Positions 39,248 through 49,506 of a stretch of DNA of 64,000 nucleotides are shown here, piece by piece. Each line of letters starts with the position of its first letter. Positions within the stretch are counted from its first letter, which is position 1. Position numbers and translations under genes: made by a program. Source of the stretch: Candidatus Xiphinematobacter sp. Idaho Grape (GTDB taxonomy: Bacteria > Verrucomicrobiota > Verrucomicrobiia > Chthoniobacterales > Xiphinematobacteraceae); contig NZ_CP012665.1 in NCBI RefSeq assembly GCF_001318295.1, forward strand, positions 434,001 through 498,000, written 5' to 3'. The notes under the pieces were generated by a model. It saw nothing but the letters and a program-made list of their open reading frames with translations, was not told the DNA's origin and made no database searches.

Positions 39248-41815
39248 ATGACTACCACAAGTTCCATCGCTACGCCAACCCCTCCGACTCTCCCCTCTCC
39301 ACAAGCCTGCGTCTATACTTTCCCTAATGGGATGACTCTTATTACGGACGAGGACCATAATGTCCCTGTAGCGAGTATACAGGTGTTTTGTGCCACCGGC
39401 AGCGTTACTGAAGGGAAGTGGATGGGAGCAGGTCTCTCACATATCCTGGAACACATGCTGTTCAAAGGCACCACTACGAGGAGAGTAGGAGATATTGCTC
39501 GGCAGGTGCAGGACCTAGGAGGATACATTAATGCCTATACTTGGTATGATCGCACGGTTTTTTGGATTGATGTTCCTTCTGCAGGTACTTATGAAGCGGT
39601 TTCCATCCTTGCCGACGCAATGATGAATTCGACTATTCCGGAGGAGGAATATGCTAAGGAGCAGGAGGTCATCCGGCGAGAGTTTGCAATGGGATCTGAC
39701 GACCCAGACCGCGCAAATTGGCAGCTGATTGCACACACCGTTTTTTCTCAAAGTCCTTATTGCCATCCAATTATCGGATATTTGGATATCTATAACCAGT
39801 TAGAGCGGAAGGATGTCTTGGAATATTACAAGCAACGCTATGTACCCAATAACCTAACTTTTGTTGTAGTGGGCGACATTGATGCTGCAAAGATTCGAGA
39901 GCAACTCACCTCATTCTTTCAATCTTTCCCCCGCAGACCACTGGAACCCGTTACATATCCGGTAGAACCACCGCAAGTCGGGAAACGATTTGTAGCCGAA
40001 GAGTTTCCTACCGAACTGAGTCGAGTCGGATTTTCATGGAGAACTGCTGGGTTAACGGATTCAGATACACCTACCCTTGATGTACTAGCAACTGTCCTAG
40101 GTACAGGGAGCAGCTCGATTCTAAACTGCGAACTACGGGAGAGACAGCATCTTGTACACACCATAACCTCGCACGTTTATACCTGGCGTGACAATGGAAT
40201 GTTTGGCATCACGGCAGTTTGTAACCCAGATAAGCGTAAGCAGGTTGAGTCTTCTATTCTGGCTGTTGTGGAAAGGATACGTTCGAGGGAGGTAAAGGAG
40301 CGGGAGCTGCATAAGGCAAAAATGGTATTTCTCTCCTTAGAGCTCCAAAATCTGATGGATACACATGGTCGAGCTGCTCAACTGGGTTCTAGCTGGTTGA
40401 CTACACATAATCTTAACTTCAGTTATGACTATCTTAATGCTATACAAAAGGTAACTGCATCTAATGTACGTGCAGTAGCACGCAAATACCTACGACCAGA
40501 TACTCTTAGTATCACTGAGCTAAATCCTAAAGGGACGGCTCAAGCGGAAGCAAATGTGAAGGTGGTCTCAAAGTCCCTGCAACATTCGGTGAGAAAGTTT
40601 ACCTTGGCAAATGGTCTCCGCGTGTTAATCGGCGAGGATAGGCGTTTACCTCTTGCTATAGCCGTTGCAGCCTTCCGTGGCGGAGTGCTCCTGGAAGATG
40701 CTCAATGCAACGGGATTTCTCCTTTACTTGCTTCTACTCTACTGAAAGGGACAAAGACGCGGAGCGCTCTGGAAATTGCTGATGAGGTAGAATCCCTGGG
40801 AGGGGCTATCGATAGCAACTCTGGAGACAATTTTATCACTATCAGTGTTGAAATGATGTCCCCCCACTTAGAGCGCGGGTTAAGCGTTCTCTCTGACGTC
40901 ATAGGGCACGCAAATTTTCCAAAGCAGGAAGTAGAGCTGGAGAAATCTACCCAAATTGCAGCTATTCAATCTAGCAGTGATCGTATCACCTCCATAGCGC
41001 GTAATCTCACGCGTCATACGCTTTTTGGAAACCACCCTTATGGAATGCCCATGTTAGGCACCGAAAAAACAGTTTCTGGTCTCACTTCCGCCGATCTGCA
41101 AAGGTTTAAGGAGGAAGTCCTTGTAGCTCACAATGGAGTGCTAGCAATATTTGGAGATATAAAAGCTAAGTTAGTGCTTCCGATAGTGGAGAAAATTTTT
41201 GGAAGATTACCATCTGGACGATTGGCAGCAGTGTATCCTCCCTCAATTAAACCGCTTTCTTCAAAAGTTCCTGTTGAAAAATTCTCTCCAAAACAACAAG
41301 CAGTAATCATGTTTGGATACCATGGAGTAGATGTCGCCAACATAGATCGCCCTGCAATGGAACTCTTGCAGGAGGCAAGTAATGATCTCAGCTCTCGCTT
41401 TTTTGAGCGTATTCGTGAAAAAAGTGCACTGGCCTACTACGTGGGCGCCAACCAAATGATTGGGATTGCACCAGGACTCTTTGTGTATTACCTAGGGACA
41501 GATCCAAACAAGGTTGAACAGGCTCGGAACGAATTGGCTGAGGAAATCCGTAAAGTGGCCACTGGGGGCTTGACAACAGCTGAGCTAGATCGCGCCAAGA
41601 AAAAACTTCTTGGGTTTGAGTCTATTCGATCGCAGAATGTCTTTTCTTTTGCCTCTCTATGTGCGACAAACGAGCTCTTGGGCCTAGGTTTCGATCATTA
41701 TCGTAGACGTGCCGCCGAGATTCAAGCAGTGACAGTAGAGGAAGTCCAAAGAGTTGCGAGAAAGTATCTGGGAGCGCCTGGCTACGTGGAAGCTGTCGTT
41801 CGCCAACGCCCCTGA
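39248..41815 (+). CDS. M16 family zinc peptidase, two-domain form
   Basis: Insulinase/pitrilysin-type peptidase of 855 residues from the ATG at 39248. The N-terminal half carries the inverted zinc motif HILEH at residues 65-69, with the downstream acidic ligand in EEYAKEQEVIRREF. The C-terminal half repeats the M16 fold (KFTLANGLRVLIGED near 435) but has SPLLAS in place of HxxEH, so it is a non-catalytic domain, as in PqqL-like proteins. A longer start at 39170 is possible. No clear signal peptide is seen at 39248. Substrates are unknown. Confidence 0.9.
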   Translation: MTTTSSIATPTPPTLPSPQACVYTFPNGMTLITDEDHNVPVASIQVFCATGSVTEGKWMGAGLSHILEHMLFKGTTTRRVGDIARQVQDLGGYINAYTWYDRTVFWIDVPSAGTYEAVSILADAMMNSTIPEEEYAKEQEVIRREFAMGSDDPDRANWQLIAHTVFSQSPYCHPIIGYLDIYNQLERKDVLEYYKQRYVPNNLTFVVVGDIDAAKIREQLTSFFQSFPRRPLEPVTYPVEPPQVGKRFVAEEFPTELSRVGFSWRTAGLTDSDTPTLDVLATVLGTGSSSILNCELRERQHLVHTITSHVYTWRDNGMFGITAVCNPDKRKQVESSILAVVERIRSREVKERELHKAKMVFLSLELQNLMDTHGRAAQLGSSWLTTHNLNFSYDYLNAIQKVTASNVRAVARKYLRPDTLSITELNPKGTAQAEANVKVVSKSLQHSVRKFTLANGLRVLIGEDRRLPLAIAVAAFRGGVLLEDAQCNGISPLLASTLLKGTKTRSALEIADEVESLGGAIDSNSGDNFITISVEMMSPHLERGLSVLSDVIGHANFPKQEVELEKSTQIAAIQSSSDRITSIARNLTRHTLFGNHPYGMPMLGTEKTVSGLTSADLQRFKEEVLVAHNGVLAIFGDIKAKLVLPIVEKIFGRLPSGRLAAVYPPSIKPLSSKVPVEKFSPKQQAVIMFGYHGVDVANIDRPAMELLQEASNDLSSRFFERIREKSALAYYVGANQMIGIAPGLFVYYLGTDPNKVEQARNELAEEIRKVATGGLTTAELDRAKKKLLGFESIRSQNVFSFASLCATNELLGLGFDHYRRRAAEIQAVTVEEVQRVARKYLGAPGYVEAVVRQRP

Positions 41816-41901
41816 CGTGCTCTATGGATCTTCTCCCAGTTTCCGTGGGCTCTATATTTGACTCCAGAAGCCCTTGTGCTTCTGGCCTCTAATAAATTGA
41901 A

Positions 41902-42297
41902 ATGAAAGCAGCCACACCTAACCCTCCTACCTCTAGTCAGCGTTTCGTTGAGTTTGTAAAGATACAAGCCCAACAGGTTCTCCTCTTCCTGGGAAAGATT
42001 CCAAACCCCTCCACAGGGAAAGTGGTGCAGAATTTCGAAGCGGCACGTCTGTTTATTGATCAATTGGAAATGCTACAGGAAAAAACCAGTGGAAATCTCA
42101 ATCTGGAGGAGTCTGAAGTCCTCAATGTGACTCTTTCTGAAGTTCGTTTTGCCTATATTCGGGCGGTCTCCGCCAAACCTACCGTTGAGTCAAGCGCGAT
42201 GTCATCTCTCTCTTTCTCTCAAGCAAGTGATGAGAGGAGTGGCGCCCAGGAGATTGAGGAAAAGAAGAAAAAATTCTCGAAGAGTTATGGCAGTTAA
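41902..42297 (+). CDS. DUF1844 domain protein
   Basis: Small conserved hypothetical protein of 131 residues. The first 90 residues match the DUF1844 pattern: RFVEFVKIQAQQVLLFLGKIPNP near 14-36, FEAARLFIDQLEMLQEKTSGNL near 46-67, then a helix with ALAE-like spacing. The C-terminal 40 residues are Ser/Lys-rich and probably unstructured. Function is unknown in all known members. It lies after the M16 peptidase on the same strand with an 86-base gap. Confidence 0.85.
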   Translation: MKAATPNPPTSSQRFVEFVKIQAQQVLLFLGKIPNPSTGKVVQNFEAARLFIDQLEMLQEKTSGNLNLEESEVLNVTLSEVRFAYIRAVSAKPTVESSAMSSLSFSQASDERSGAQEIEEKKKKFSKSYGS

Positions 42298-42577
42298 CCC
42301 CTCCCCCCTTCTGTGCACCCCACTTTCCCCTGTATATTGTTGTGTTGAGGTAGGAAAATGCGGCTTTCGCCCCTTTTATTGGCAAAGGCGCCCCACTTCC
42401 ACGGGGCTTCTGGTTTCATTCTCCTAGTTTTTTCTTCAGGTTGGTTAGGCCGGTAGGACCAAAGAAACAATCACCACATAGGTGAGTTCATTCTCATCAT
42501 TCGTTGATCCAGCACGCGTAAGTTGCTGCTGAGCAACATCTATTTATGAAAAGAGACACGTTGCCTTACAAAGAAAC

Positions 42578-44428
42578 TCACTCCACAGTAACACTCTTGG
42601 CAAGATTTCTTGGCTTATCAACATCATGTCCCAATTCAACCGCAATGTAATATGCAAGCAGCTGTAGAGGAATCACTGCAAGGATGGGAGAGATATACTC
42701 CGGTGCCTCTGGAATAAACAGGACATCGTCCGCTATGCGAGCTAGAGATTTATTTCCTTCAGTGCCAATGGCTATAACAGGACCGTTGCGCGCTTTGACC
42801 TCTTGTATGTTATTAAGGTTTTTTTCTAAGACAGAGTCCTCCGGTGCAATAAAAACAGAGGGGATTTCCGGAGCGACAAGGGCGATGATGCCGTGTTTTA
42901 GCTCGGCACTTGGGTGCCCAGAGGCTGCTATGTAAGAAGTTTCAGTGAGTTTTAGTGCCCCTTCTAAAGCAATTGGATAGTTAAATTGACGGCCTAGGAA
43001 GAGGAATGACTTAGCATGAGCATATTTACAGGCAATGCGTCTCACCTGTTCATGGAGCTCCAGCGTCTGAGAGATCTTCTCGGGTAATTTTTCCAATTCG
43101 GCGATGATGCGCAACCCATCGGTATGCGAAAGACGGCGGATGCGACCAAAGAGGAGAGAAATTAGGGTAAGAATGGTAAGCTGCGAGGTGAAAGACTTTG
43201 TGGCCGCAACACCGATCTCCACTCCAGCATGCATGTATACTCCTCCGTCACTTTCCCTTGCAACAGTGCTCGCAACATAGTTGCAAATTCCCAGAGTTCG
43301 GTACCCTTTGCGGCGGCTTTCTCTTAGAGCTGCTAAAGTATCTGCGGTTTCCCCACTTTGACTAATGACAAAGACGAAAGTCGTACTAGGAGTCGCTAGC
43401 AAGCTACGGTATCGAAGTTCACTGGCAAATTCACACTCCGCAGGAATGTGAGCGAGGCTTTCAATGAGATATTTCCCTACCAGTCCGGCATGAAAAGCAG
43501 TGCCACATCCACTCAATATAAGATGCTCCACAGCTCTCAACTCTATGTTGCTTGCCTCTAGCCCACCCAGTTTTGCCGTGGCTTCCTCTAGGGAGAGGCG
43601 CCCGCGAATAGCATTACTCACACTAGCAGGCTGCTCAAAGATTTCCTTTAGCATGTAGTGAGGATACTCAGCTTTGCTGATATCCTCTATGGTAAAATCA
43701 ATCTTGGTAATTCGGTAATCAGATCCCAATCCGGTAAGAGTATTAACCTCAAAACCACCTTCTCCGAGGCATACGATATCACGGTCATTAAGATAAATAG
43801 CTTCATGTGTGTAAGGCACAATGGCGCTAGTATCACTGGCAAGCAAATATTCCCCGTTACCAACGCCGAGCACAAGGGAACTTCCATGTCGAGCACCCAT
43901 AAGCACACCAGGGACATCAGCATGGATGACCGCAATTCCATAGGTACCGACTACCTGCCCAAGGGCTTGGCGGATTGCTTCCATAAGTCCAATTTTTCCC
44001 TGCTTGCCATTCTTTCCGAAGAAATAGCCGATTAGATGGGCCATTACCTCAGTATCGGTACTAGAATAAAAGGTTTCTCCTTTTTCAATGAGGTCTCCAC
44101 GGAGTTCGTGATAATTTTCAATAACGCCATTGTGGACAAGGGCAAGACGCCCACTGTGATCAGAATGAGGGTGTGCGTTTTGTATGGTTACTGCTCCGTG
44201 GGTCGCCCAGCGTGTATGGCTAATGCCTATTGTTCCCGCGATTGGGTGTTGGACCAGCAGGCTTTGGAGACTGGAGATATACCCTATCGTCTTTCTAATA
44301 TTCAAGGTCCTACCGGTAAGGGTAGCAATCCCTGCAGAATCGTAGCCGCGGTACTCAAGTCTACGGAGTCCTTCTACCAATACCGGTGCAGCAGCTGCCC
44401 CACCTACATAGGCTACTATTCCACACAT
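42578..44428 (-). CDS. glmS: Glutamine-fructose-6-phosphate aminotransferase
   Basis: Makes glucosamine-6-phosphate for peptidoglycan and LPS. It has 616 residues from the ATG at 44428, chosen because Cys2 must follow the start (MCGIVAYVGG). The N-terminal glutaminase has RRLEYRGYDSAGIA and SHTRWATHG; the two SIS domains follow (SGCGTAFHAG; SQSGETADTLAALRES), and the protein closes with DKPRNLAKSVTVE. The promoter lies in the 90-base gap shared with divergent glgC. I saw no glmS ribozyme signature. Confidence 0.97.
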   Translation of the reverse strand: MCGIVAYVGGAAAAPVLVEGLRRLEYRGYDSAGIATLTGRTLNIRKTIGYISSLQSLLVQHPIAGTIGISHTRWATHGAVTIQNAHPHSDHSGRLALVHNGVIENYHELRGDLIEKGETFYSSTDTEVMAHLIGYFFGKNGKQGKIGLMEAIRQALGQVVGTYGIAVIHADVPGVLMGARHGSSLVLGVGNGEYLLASDTSAIVPYTHEAIYLNDRDIVCLGEGGFEVNTLTGLGSDYRITKIDFTIEDISKAEYPHYMLKEIFEQPASVSNAIRGRLSLEEATAKLGGLEASNIELRAVEHLILSGCGTAFHAGLVGKYLIESLAHIPAECEFASELRYRSLLATPSTTFVFVISQSGETADTLAALRESRRKGYRTLGICNYVASTVARESDGGVYMHAGVEIGVAATKSFTSQLTILTLISLLFGRIRRLSHTDGLRIIAELEKLPEKISQTLELHEQVRRIACKYAHAKSFLFLGRQFNYPIALEGALKLTETSYIAASGHPSAELKHGIIALVAPEIPSVFIAPEDSVLEKNLNNIQEVKARNGPVIAIGTEGNKSLARIADDVLFIPEAPEYISPILAVIPLQLLAYYIAVELGHDVDKPRNLAKSVTVE

Positions 44429-44518
44429 CTTTTTAGTTGTGACAAAATAGAGGCGGTGGCGCAAGATGGGATACCTTCCCTCTTCGTATTTTATCTTCGT
44501 CCCCTTACTTTTTTAGTA

Positions 44519-45814
44519 ATGAAAGTTGGTCTTAATCTCCTGCCGACCCATAAAACCTTGGCCATTGTTATGGGTGGAGGTGCCGGCACACGGCTCTTCC
44601 CTCTTACCGAGGAAAGAGCGAAACCAGCCGTCCCCCTCGGGGGAAAATATCGTTTGGTGGATATTCCCATCAGCAACTGCTTAAATTCTTCAATACGGAG
44701 TATCTACGTCCTAACTCAGTTTAACAGCACCTCGCTTCACCGCCACATTAACACAAGCTATAAATTTGACAGTTTTACTCCAAGTTTCGTGGAAATTCTA
44801 GCAGCCCAGCAAACTCCAAAAAACTCCAAATGGTATCAGGGAACTGCAGATGCTGTACGGCAAAACCTCCGTTACTTCCTGGAGCAGCCTTATGAATACT
44901 TCCTCATCTTAAGCGGGGATCAGCTCTATCGTATGGATTACCGTACTATCTTGCGGCAGCACGTGGAGACAGATGCAGAGATTACCATTGCAACTACTCC
45001 TGTTAACCGGGCATCCGCCTCTGGATTTGGTATCATGCAGACAGATGAACAGTGCCACATTGCTCATTTTGTCGAAAAACCTAAGGATCCTGCAATTCTA
45101 GATACACTAAAAATCCCACCTGACCTGCTAAGGACGATCGGCCATTCAGAAAATACCGAGCTCTATCAGGCGTCCATGGGAATTTACGTTTTTAATCGCT
45201 CCATTCTTAGTAAATGTCTGGACAACGACCTGGAAGACTTTGGAAGGAATGTCATTCCAAGTGCTATCCAGAACCATGTCGTCAACGCCTATATTTTTCA
45301 AGGATACTGGGAAGATATTGGTACCATCCATACCTTTTTTAAGGCTAACCTTCACCTTGCTGAAGAATTCCCCTCCTACAGTTTTTATGAGGCCGGCGCA
45401 CAGATCTATACACACCCGCAGTTTCTTCCGTCTAGCATCATTCGTACTACCTCTATTGATCAGGCTATCATTTCTGATGGTTGTGTTATCGAGCACTCCA
45501 TTATAGAGCATTGTGTAATCGGTGTTCGCAGCATAGTTAAACCAGGAACAAGAATCCAGAACAGCATCTTAATGGGGGCAGATTACTATGAGACTGATTT
45601 TCCCCCTTCTACTACAGGCCTTCCCGCTATTGGAATTGGAAGTGATTGCAGCATTGAGGGAGCAATCATCGACAAAAATGCGCGGATTGGAAATAGAGTG
45701 CTGATCAGCCCTCATGGTAAATCCCGGAATCTAGATGGAGAGGGGTTTTATATTCGAGATGGTATCGTAGTAGTTCCGAAAAACAGCGTGATTCCAGCGG
45801 GAACTCTGATATAG
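44519..45814 (+). CDS. glgC: Glucose-1-phosphate adenylyltransferase
   Basis: Makes ADP-glucose, the committed step of glycogen synthesis. It has 431 residues from the ATG at 44519; the longer frame upstream runs antisense through glmS and is not coding. GGGAGTRLFPLTEERAKPAVPLGG near 21-44, WYQGTADAVRQN near 103-114 and FVEKP near 183 are the family motifs. A left-handed beta-helix (II..GC.IE..) closes the protein. With the glycogen synthase-type gene at 61 kb it implies storage polymer synthesis. Confidence 0.94.
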   Translation: MKVGLNLLPTHKTLAIVMGGGAGTRLFPLTEERAKPAVPLGGKYRLVDIPISNCLNSSIRSIYVLTQFNSTSLHRHINTSYKFDSFTPSFVEILAAQQTPKNSKWYQGTADAVRQNLRYFLEQPYEYFLILSGDQLYRMDYRTILRQHVETDAEITIATTPVNRASASGFGIMQTDEQCHIAHFVEKPKDPAILDTLKIPPDLLRTIGHSENTELYQASMGIYVFNRSILSKCLDNDLEDFGRNVIPSAIQNHVVNAYIFQGYWEDIGTIHTFFKANLHLAEEFPSYSFYEAGAQIYTHPQFLPSSIIRTTSIDQAIISDGCVIEHSIIEHCVIGVRSIVKPGTRIQNSILMGADYYETDFPPSTTGLPAIGIGSDCSIEGAIIDKNARIGNRVLISPHGKSRNLDGEGFYIRDGIVVVPKNSVIPAGTLI

Positions 45815-45933
45815 TTTCCAGTGTGTCTTTCCAACAGGAGAAGTAAGTACAAGTGGACCAGGGTGGTTAGCAGCCAGGATATATCCAGCTCTGTGCGCAA
45901 GGGAAGCCTGTTCTCTCAGCTTTTTTTGGGATT

Positions 45934-47103
45934 ATGTCAATACTCCGGACGGATGGGTCTAGCGCTCCGCCACACCTAGCTAGGCAGCTTAGACGTGTAA
46001 TTTCTTCCATCGTATCCCCTGAGCTCCGCCCAATTCTCAAGAAGGTAGAAAATGGGAGGCGTATCTCTCAGCTGGAAGGGAAGGTCCTGTATAGGACGCA
46101 AGATCTAAATGGACTAGGAGCCATTGCTGATCTTGTACGGGAACGTAAGAATGGCAATTTTGCGACTTATCTTCACAACCGCTATATTAACTACTCAAAT
46201 GTTTGTATCCTCTCCTGCCAGTTCTGTGCTTTTGGTGCCAAAAAACAGGATGCTCATGCCTTTGAGACAAGTATCCAGGCAATTGTACAAAATGTTCAGC
46301 AGGCATTATCCAAAGGCATCACTGAGGTTCACATGGTAGGCGGGTTACATCCCACACTGAGAGGAGAATGGTACCTAGAATTGCTTTCTAGTCTTAGGGG
46401 ACTGAGTAAAATTCTACATATCAAGGCATTTACAGCGGTTGAAATCCGGCATCTTGCTAGGCGTGTCTTTCACCTTTCCATTCAAGGTACCTTGCAACTT
46501 TTGCGTGAACATGGTCTGGATTCTATTACCGGCGGTGGGGCAGAGATTTTCGACAGCAGGATACGCAGGAAGATTTGCCATGCTAAGGAAAGCGCAGAAG
46601 AGTGGTTAGAGGTCCATCGTACTTGGCATCAAATGGGTGGAAAAAGCACCAGTACCATGCTCTATGGTCACATCGAGACACATGCTCAGCGTATAGCTCA
46701 CCTAGAGCAACTTCGGGCGCTTCAGGATGAGACGGGTGGATTTACAGGATTCATTCCTTTTGCATTTGTGCCGAATTCCACTGCTATGGCACACGTCCAG
46801 CGCATTTCTGCTACCGAAGAGCTAAAGAACCTTGCTATTTCCAGGATCTACCTGGATAACTTCGAGCATATTACAGCCTATTGGGTCAGTTTGGGTCTTC
46901 CGGTGGCACAGCTCTCCCTTAGTTATGGAGTGGATGATCTGCATGGCACTATCATGGAGGAGAAAATTTTTCATATGGCTGGTGCTGTCACCCCTCAGGA
47001 ACAAACAGTGACTTCTCTAAGGAATGCGATTCGCGAAGCTGGCCGCGTTCCCATCGAGCGGGACAGTTTATACCGTCACATAGATCAGCATCAAACTGTT
47101 TAA
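45934..47103 (+). CDS. mqnE: Aminofutalosine synthase (radical SAM)
   Basis: Second enzyme of the futalosine menaquinone pathway. It has 389 residues. The radical-SAM cluster motif CILSCQFC has Cys91, Cys95 and Cys98. The MqnE-type GGGAEIFD near 204 and TMLYGHIE near 246 match the family, and AFVPNSTAM follows. The ATG at 45934 is clear. It is followed by mqnA 20 bases later, so the two form an operon. mqnB, mqnC and mqnD are not in the window. Confidence 0.93.
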   Translation: MSILRTDGSSAPPHLARQLRRVISSIVSPELRPILKKVENGRRISQLEGKVLYRTQDLNGLGAIADLVRERKNGNFATYLHNRYINYSNVCILSCQFCAFGAKKQDAHAFETSIQAIVQNVQQALSKGITEVHMVGGLHPTLRGEWYLELLSSLRGLSKILHIKAFTAVEIRHLARRVFHLSIQGTLQLLREHGLDSITGGGAEIFDSRIRRKICHAKESAEEWLEVHRTWHQMGGKSTSTMLYGHIETHAQRIAHLEQLRALQDETGGFTGFIPFAFVPNSTAMAHVQRISATEELKNLAISRIYLDNFEHITAYWVSLGLPVAQLSLSYGVDDLHGTIMEEKIFHMAGAVTPQEQTVTSLRNAIREAGRVPIERDSLYRHIDQHQTV

Positions 47104-47123
47104 GTAGATTTTTCCAGTTTCAA

Positions 47124-47864
47124 ATGCGGCTTGGGGCAGTTCCATATCTTAATGCACTTCCGTTAAGAGCTTTCATTTCAAAATCTCTAGAATTGGAGGT
47201 TCCCTCACGGCTTGTAAGACTCTATGAGTCAGGTTTACTTGATGCGGCTCTTTTGCCTACCTGCAAAATCCTGCAGCAGTCTCACCCTTTAATTGTCGAC
47301 GGCGTCTGTGTAAGTTCGTATGGCAAAGTTTTTAGTGTGTTTCTTGCACATCGTAGGCCATTAAAGGAGCTTCGAAACGTCTCTTTAGATCCTTCCTCTT
47401 GTACTTCTAATGCGCTCTTTCGCTGCCTTTGTGCTGAATTTCTCGGTTTGACCCCAGAGTTTTCCATGCAGTCGCTTGATTATAGTAACGAAGGTCGTAT
47501 TCTAATCGGGGATCCAGCTATTGATTTTCGGATGTCGGAGCCCGCAGGTTGGCACTTTCTCGATCTTGGAGAAACTTGGACATTCCATACAGGGTTGCCA
47601 TTTGTGTATGCAGCATGGTCCCTAAGAAGAAAATCGGTTCCGCGGATCGCAGAATTTCTCCGCTCAGTGAAACGAGCAGGGGTGAAAGCCCTAGCAGAGC
47701 TTGCTGCTAGAGGTGGTAAACCTGCTTTTAGCCTAGCTTACCTGAACACTTATATCCGCTACGATTTGGGCGAACTGGAAAAGCAGAGCCTTGCTAGGTT
47801 TGCTGGACTTCTCTACAAGCACGGCCTTAGTCCAGTCTGTTCCTACAAACCTTCCTTTGTTTAG
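47124..47864 (+). CDS. mqnA: Chorismate dehydratase
   Basis: Converts chorismate to 3-enolpyruvylbenzoate, the first futalosine-pathway step. It has 246 residues. The start MRLGAVPYLNALPL is typical, and the fold is that of a periplasmic-binding protein without a signal peptide. The central SLDPSSCTSNALFR and LIGDPAIDF segments and the LPFVYAAWSLR block match the family. It lies directly after mqnE. Confidence 0.93.
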   Translation: MRLGAVPYLNALPLRAFISKSLELEVPSRLVRLYESGLLDAALLPTCKILQQSHPLIVDGVCVSSYGKVFSVFLAHRRPLKELRNVSLDPSSCTSNALFRCLCAEFLGLTPEFSMQSLDYSNEGRILIGDPAIDFRMSEPAGWHFLDLGETWTFHTGLPFVYAAWSLRRKSVPRIAEFLRSVKRAGVKALAELAARGGKPAFSLAYLNTYIRYDLGELEKQSLARFAGLLYKHGLSPVCSYKPSFV

Positions 47865-47891
47865 GAAGGTGGCCTTTCTTACAGGAAGGCC
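47850..47891. terminator. Paired hairpins between convergent mqnA and hemW
   Basis: Two inverted repeats: CCTTCC/GGAAGG (47850-47869), spanning the mqnA stop, and GGCCTT/AAGGCC (47871-47891), spanning the hemW stop. T-runs are poor on both strands, but the position at the meeting point of two convergent genes supports a bidirectional terminator. Confidence 0.4.
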
Positions 47892-48964
47892 TCTGCTACT
47901 GAGTCTGCCACTAAACATCCCTGTCGGGTAAGTCTGATGGTCTCTCCAGAGGCTTCTATCAGTCCTAGTTCAAAGAAAATCTGCAACCTTTCCTCATGTT
48001 CTCTTAGCAAATGAGCAGGGACCCCTTCCCTAGTACGCAGGCTAAGTAATACACGTTCTGTTCTCAGCGTAGCTGGGCTAAGCCTTTCTCTGAAATGAAC
48101 AGCCTCGCCATCTGTGTTCATTCTCTTAATGTACTCCACAGTATCTGCTACATTGTTCCATCGTAAAGTTCCAACAGTAGAAAAGGCACTTGGTCCGAGG
48201 CCGATGTAGTCTTCTCCCCTCCAATAGCCCAGGTTATGAAGACATTCCTTCCCGGGAGACGTATAGTTAGAAATCTCATACTGGCAATAGCCCACTTCTT
48301 CCAGATAGTTCATTGTTACTTCAAAAAACTCTGCTTCTTTATCGACGTCTTGAGAATATACGCCTCGCATTAGACGGAAAAAGTATTCCGTGTCCTCTTT
48401 ATAGGTTAGACAGTAGGCGGAGATATGATCTGGGCGGAGCAGGACAGTTTTACTAAGAGAGTCCCTCCACTGCTCTATTCCCTGGCCAGGAATTCCAAAA
48501 ATGAGATCGAGGTTTATGTTGGAAAAGCCAACCTCTCGGAGAATATCATAGGAACGTTTGCTCTGATCGGTTGTATGTTCCCGCCCCAGGACAGCCAAGA
48601 GTCCAGGATCCCAGGACTGCACCCCCATACTAATCCGATTGACTCCCCAATCTAGAAGTAAGCGCCCCTTTTCTGCAGAGACCGTAGCAGGGTTCATCTC
48701 AACGGTCCACTCCTTTACTCGACGCAAATCTAAGCAAGTACTTAGTCCTCGAAGGAGGTAATCTAGTTGCTGACAGGAAAGGACGGTAGGTGTGCCACCC
48801 CCAAAAAACACAGCCTCAGGCTGGAAGCAAACCTTCTTTGCCTCCATAAGAAGTGCATCCAAAAATGCATATATCCTGTTACGGTTGATTTGCTCTTTAT
48901 AGAAACTGCAATAAGGGCAAATCTTTGAGCAAAACGGGATATGAATGTACAAATTTCTGACCAT
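47879..48964 (-). CDS. hemW: HemW-like radical SAM protein
   Basis: Coproporphyrinogen-oxidase-like protein, more likely the heme chaperone HemW than HemN. It has 361 residues from the ATG at 48964. The start NLYIHIPFCSKICPYCSFY carries Cys12, Cys16 and Cys19 and lacks the extra fourth cysteine of true HemN. FGGGTPTVLS near 52, MEVNPA-type EMNPATVSAEK near 88 and GIPGQGIEQW near 158 fit the family. A start at 48991 is possible but adds no conserved sequence. Confidence 0.88.
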   Translation of the reverse strand: MVRNLYIHIPFCSKICPYCSFYKEQINRNRIYAFLDALLMEAKKVCFQPEAVFFGGGTPTVLSCQQLDYLLRGLSTCLDLRRVKEWTVEMNPATVSAEKGRLLLDWGVNRISMGVQSWDPGLLAVLGREHTTDQSKRSYDILREVGFSNINLDLIFGIPGQGIEQWRDSLSKTVLLRPDHISAYCLTYKEDTEYFFRLMRGVYSQDVDKEAEFFEVTMNYLEEVGYCQYEISNYTSPGKECLHNLGYWRGEDYIGLGPSAFSTVGTLRWNNVADTVEYIKRMNTDGEAVHFRERLSPATLRTERVLLSLRTREGVPAHLLREHEERLQIFFELGLIEASGETIRLTRQGCLVADSVAEAFL

Positions 48965-49506
48965 AGTAGCCCTTTGGCAAAGGGCACTCACCGTTTGCCA
49001 AATAGCAGAAAGAGTAAGCTTTTGCCCTAGTAATGGCCTTTGTAAGTATCAAATCTATGTTGTCAAGCTTCGATCATTTAAGACTCCTACTACCCGGTAG
49101 GAAGGTGCCTCTGGTTTCCCAATAGCGGAAGGGAAATTGGCCATAGCCGACTCTTCTTCAGATAGTTATCCATTTGTGGAGGACTGCGGTTTATGTATTA
49201 GCCAGTTTTGTTCTCTATGAGATCAGCGTATAACCCTCACCCATCCAAAAGCCATAAACAACCTGACATTAGGGCTTTCCGAAGGCTTGTTATGCTGACT
49301 ATATCTATTGCTAGCGCGGCTCTAGCCCGCCAGTTTTGTTTGCTAGGATATAACTTTTCTCATGCCCCCTTGGAAATGATGTCACGCGCCCATGTACATT
49401 CTGGCAAAACTGGAGAGAAGAGGGGCTAGCAATCGGCCCATGGGGGCTGCCTAACTTTGGACCCCATAATTAGCAACGAACCCGGGCATTCACGAACTGA
49501 TTGTAG
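48965..49506. other. Gene-free gap before the squalene synthase-like gene
   Basis: About 540 bases. A plus-strand frame at 49208-49429 encodes a 73-residue peptide with a short hydrophobic part (LVMLTISIASAAL); I cannot assign it and it may be chance or a relic. The sequence TTATCCATT near 49160 resembles a DnaA box but has mismatches. Confidence 0.4.

Noticed and set aside
44036-44518. Long N-terminal extension of GlgC
   Set aside because: The open frame runs antisense through glmS and the conserved GlgC sequence starts after the ATG at 44519.
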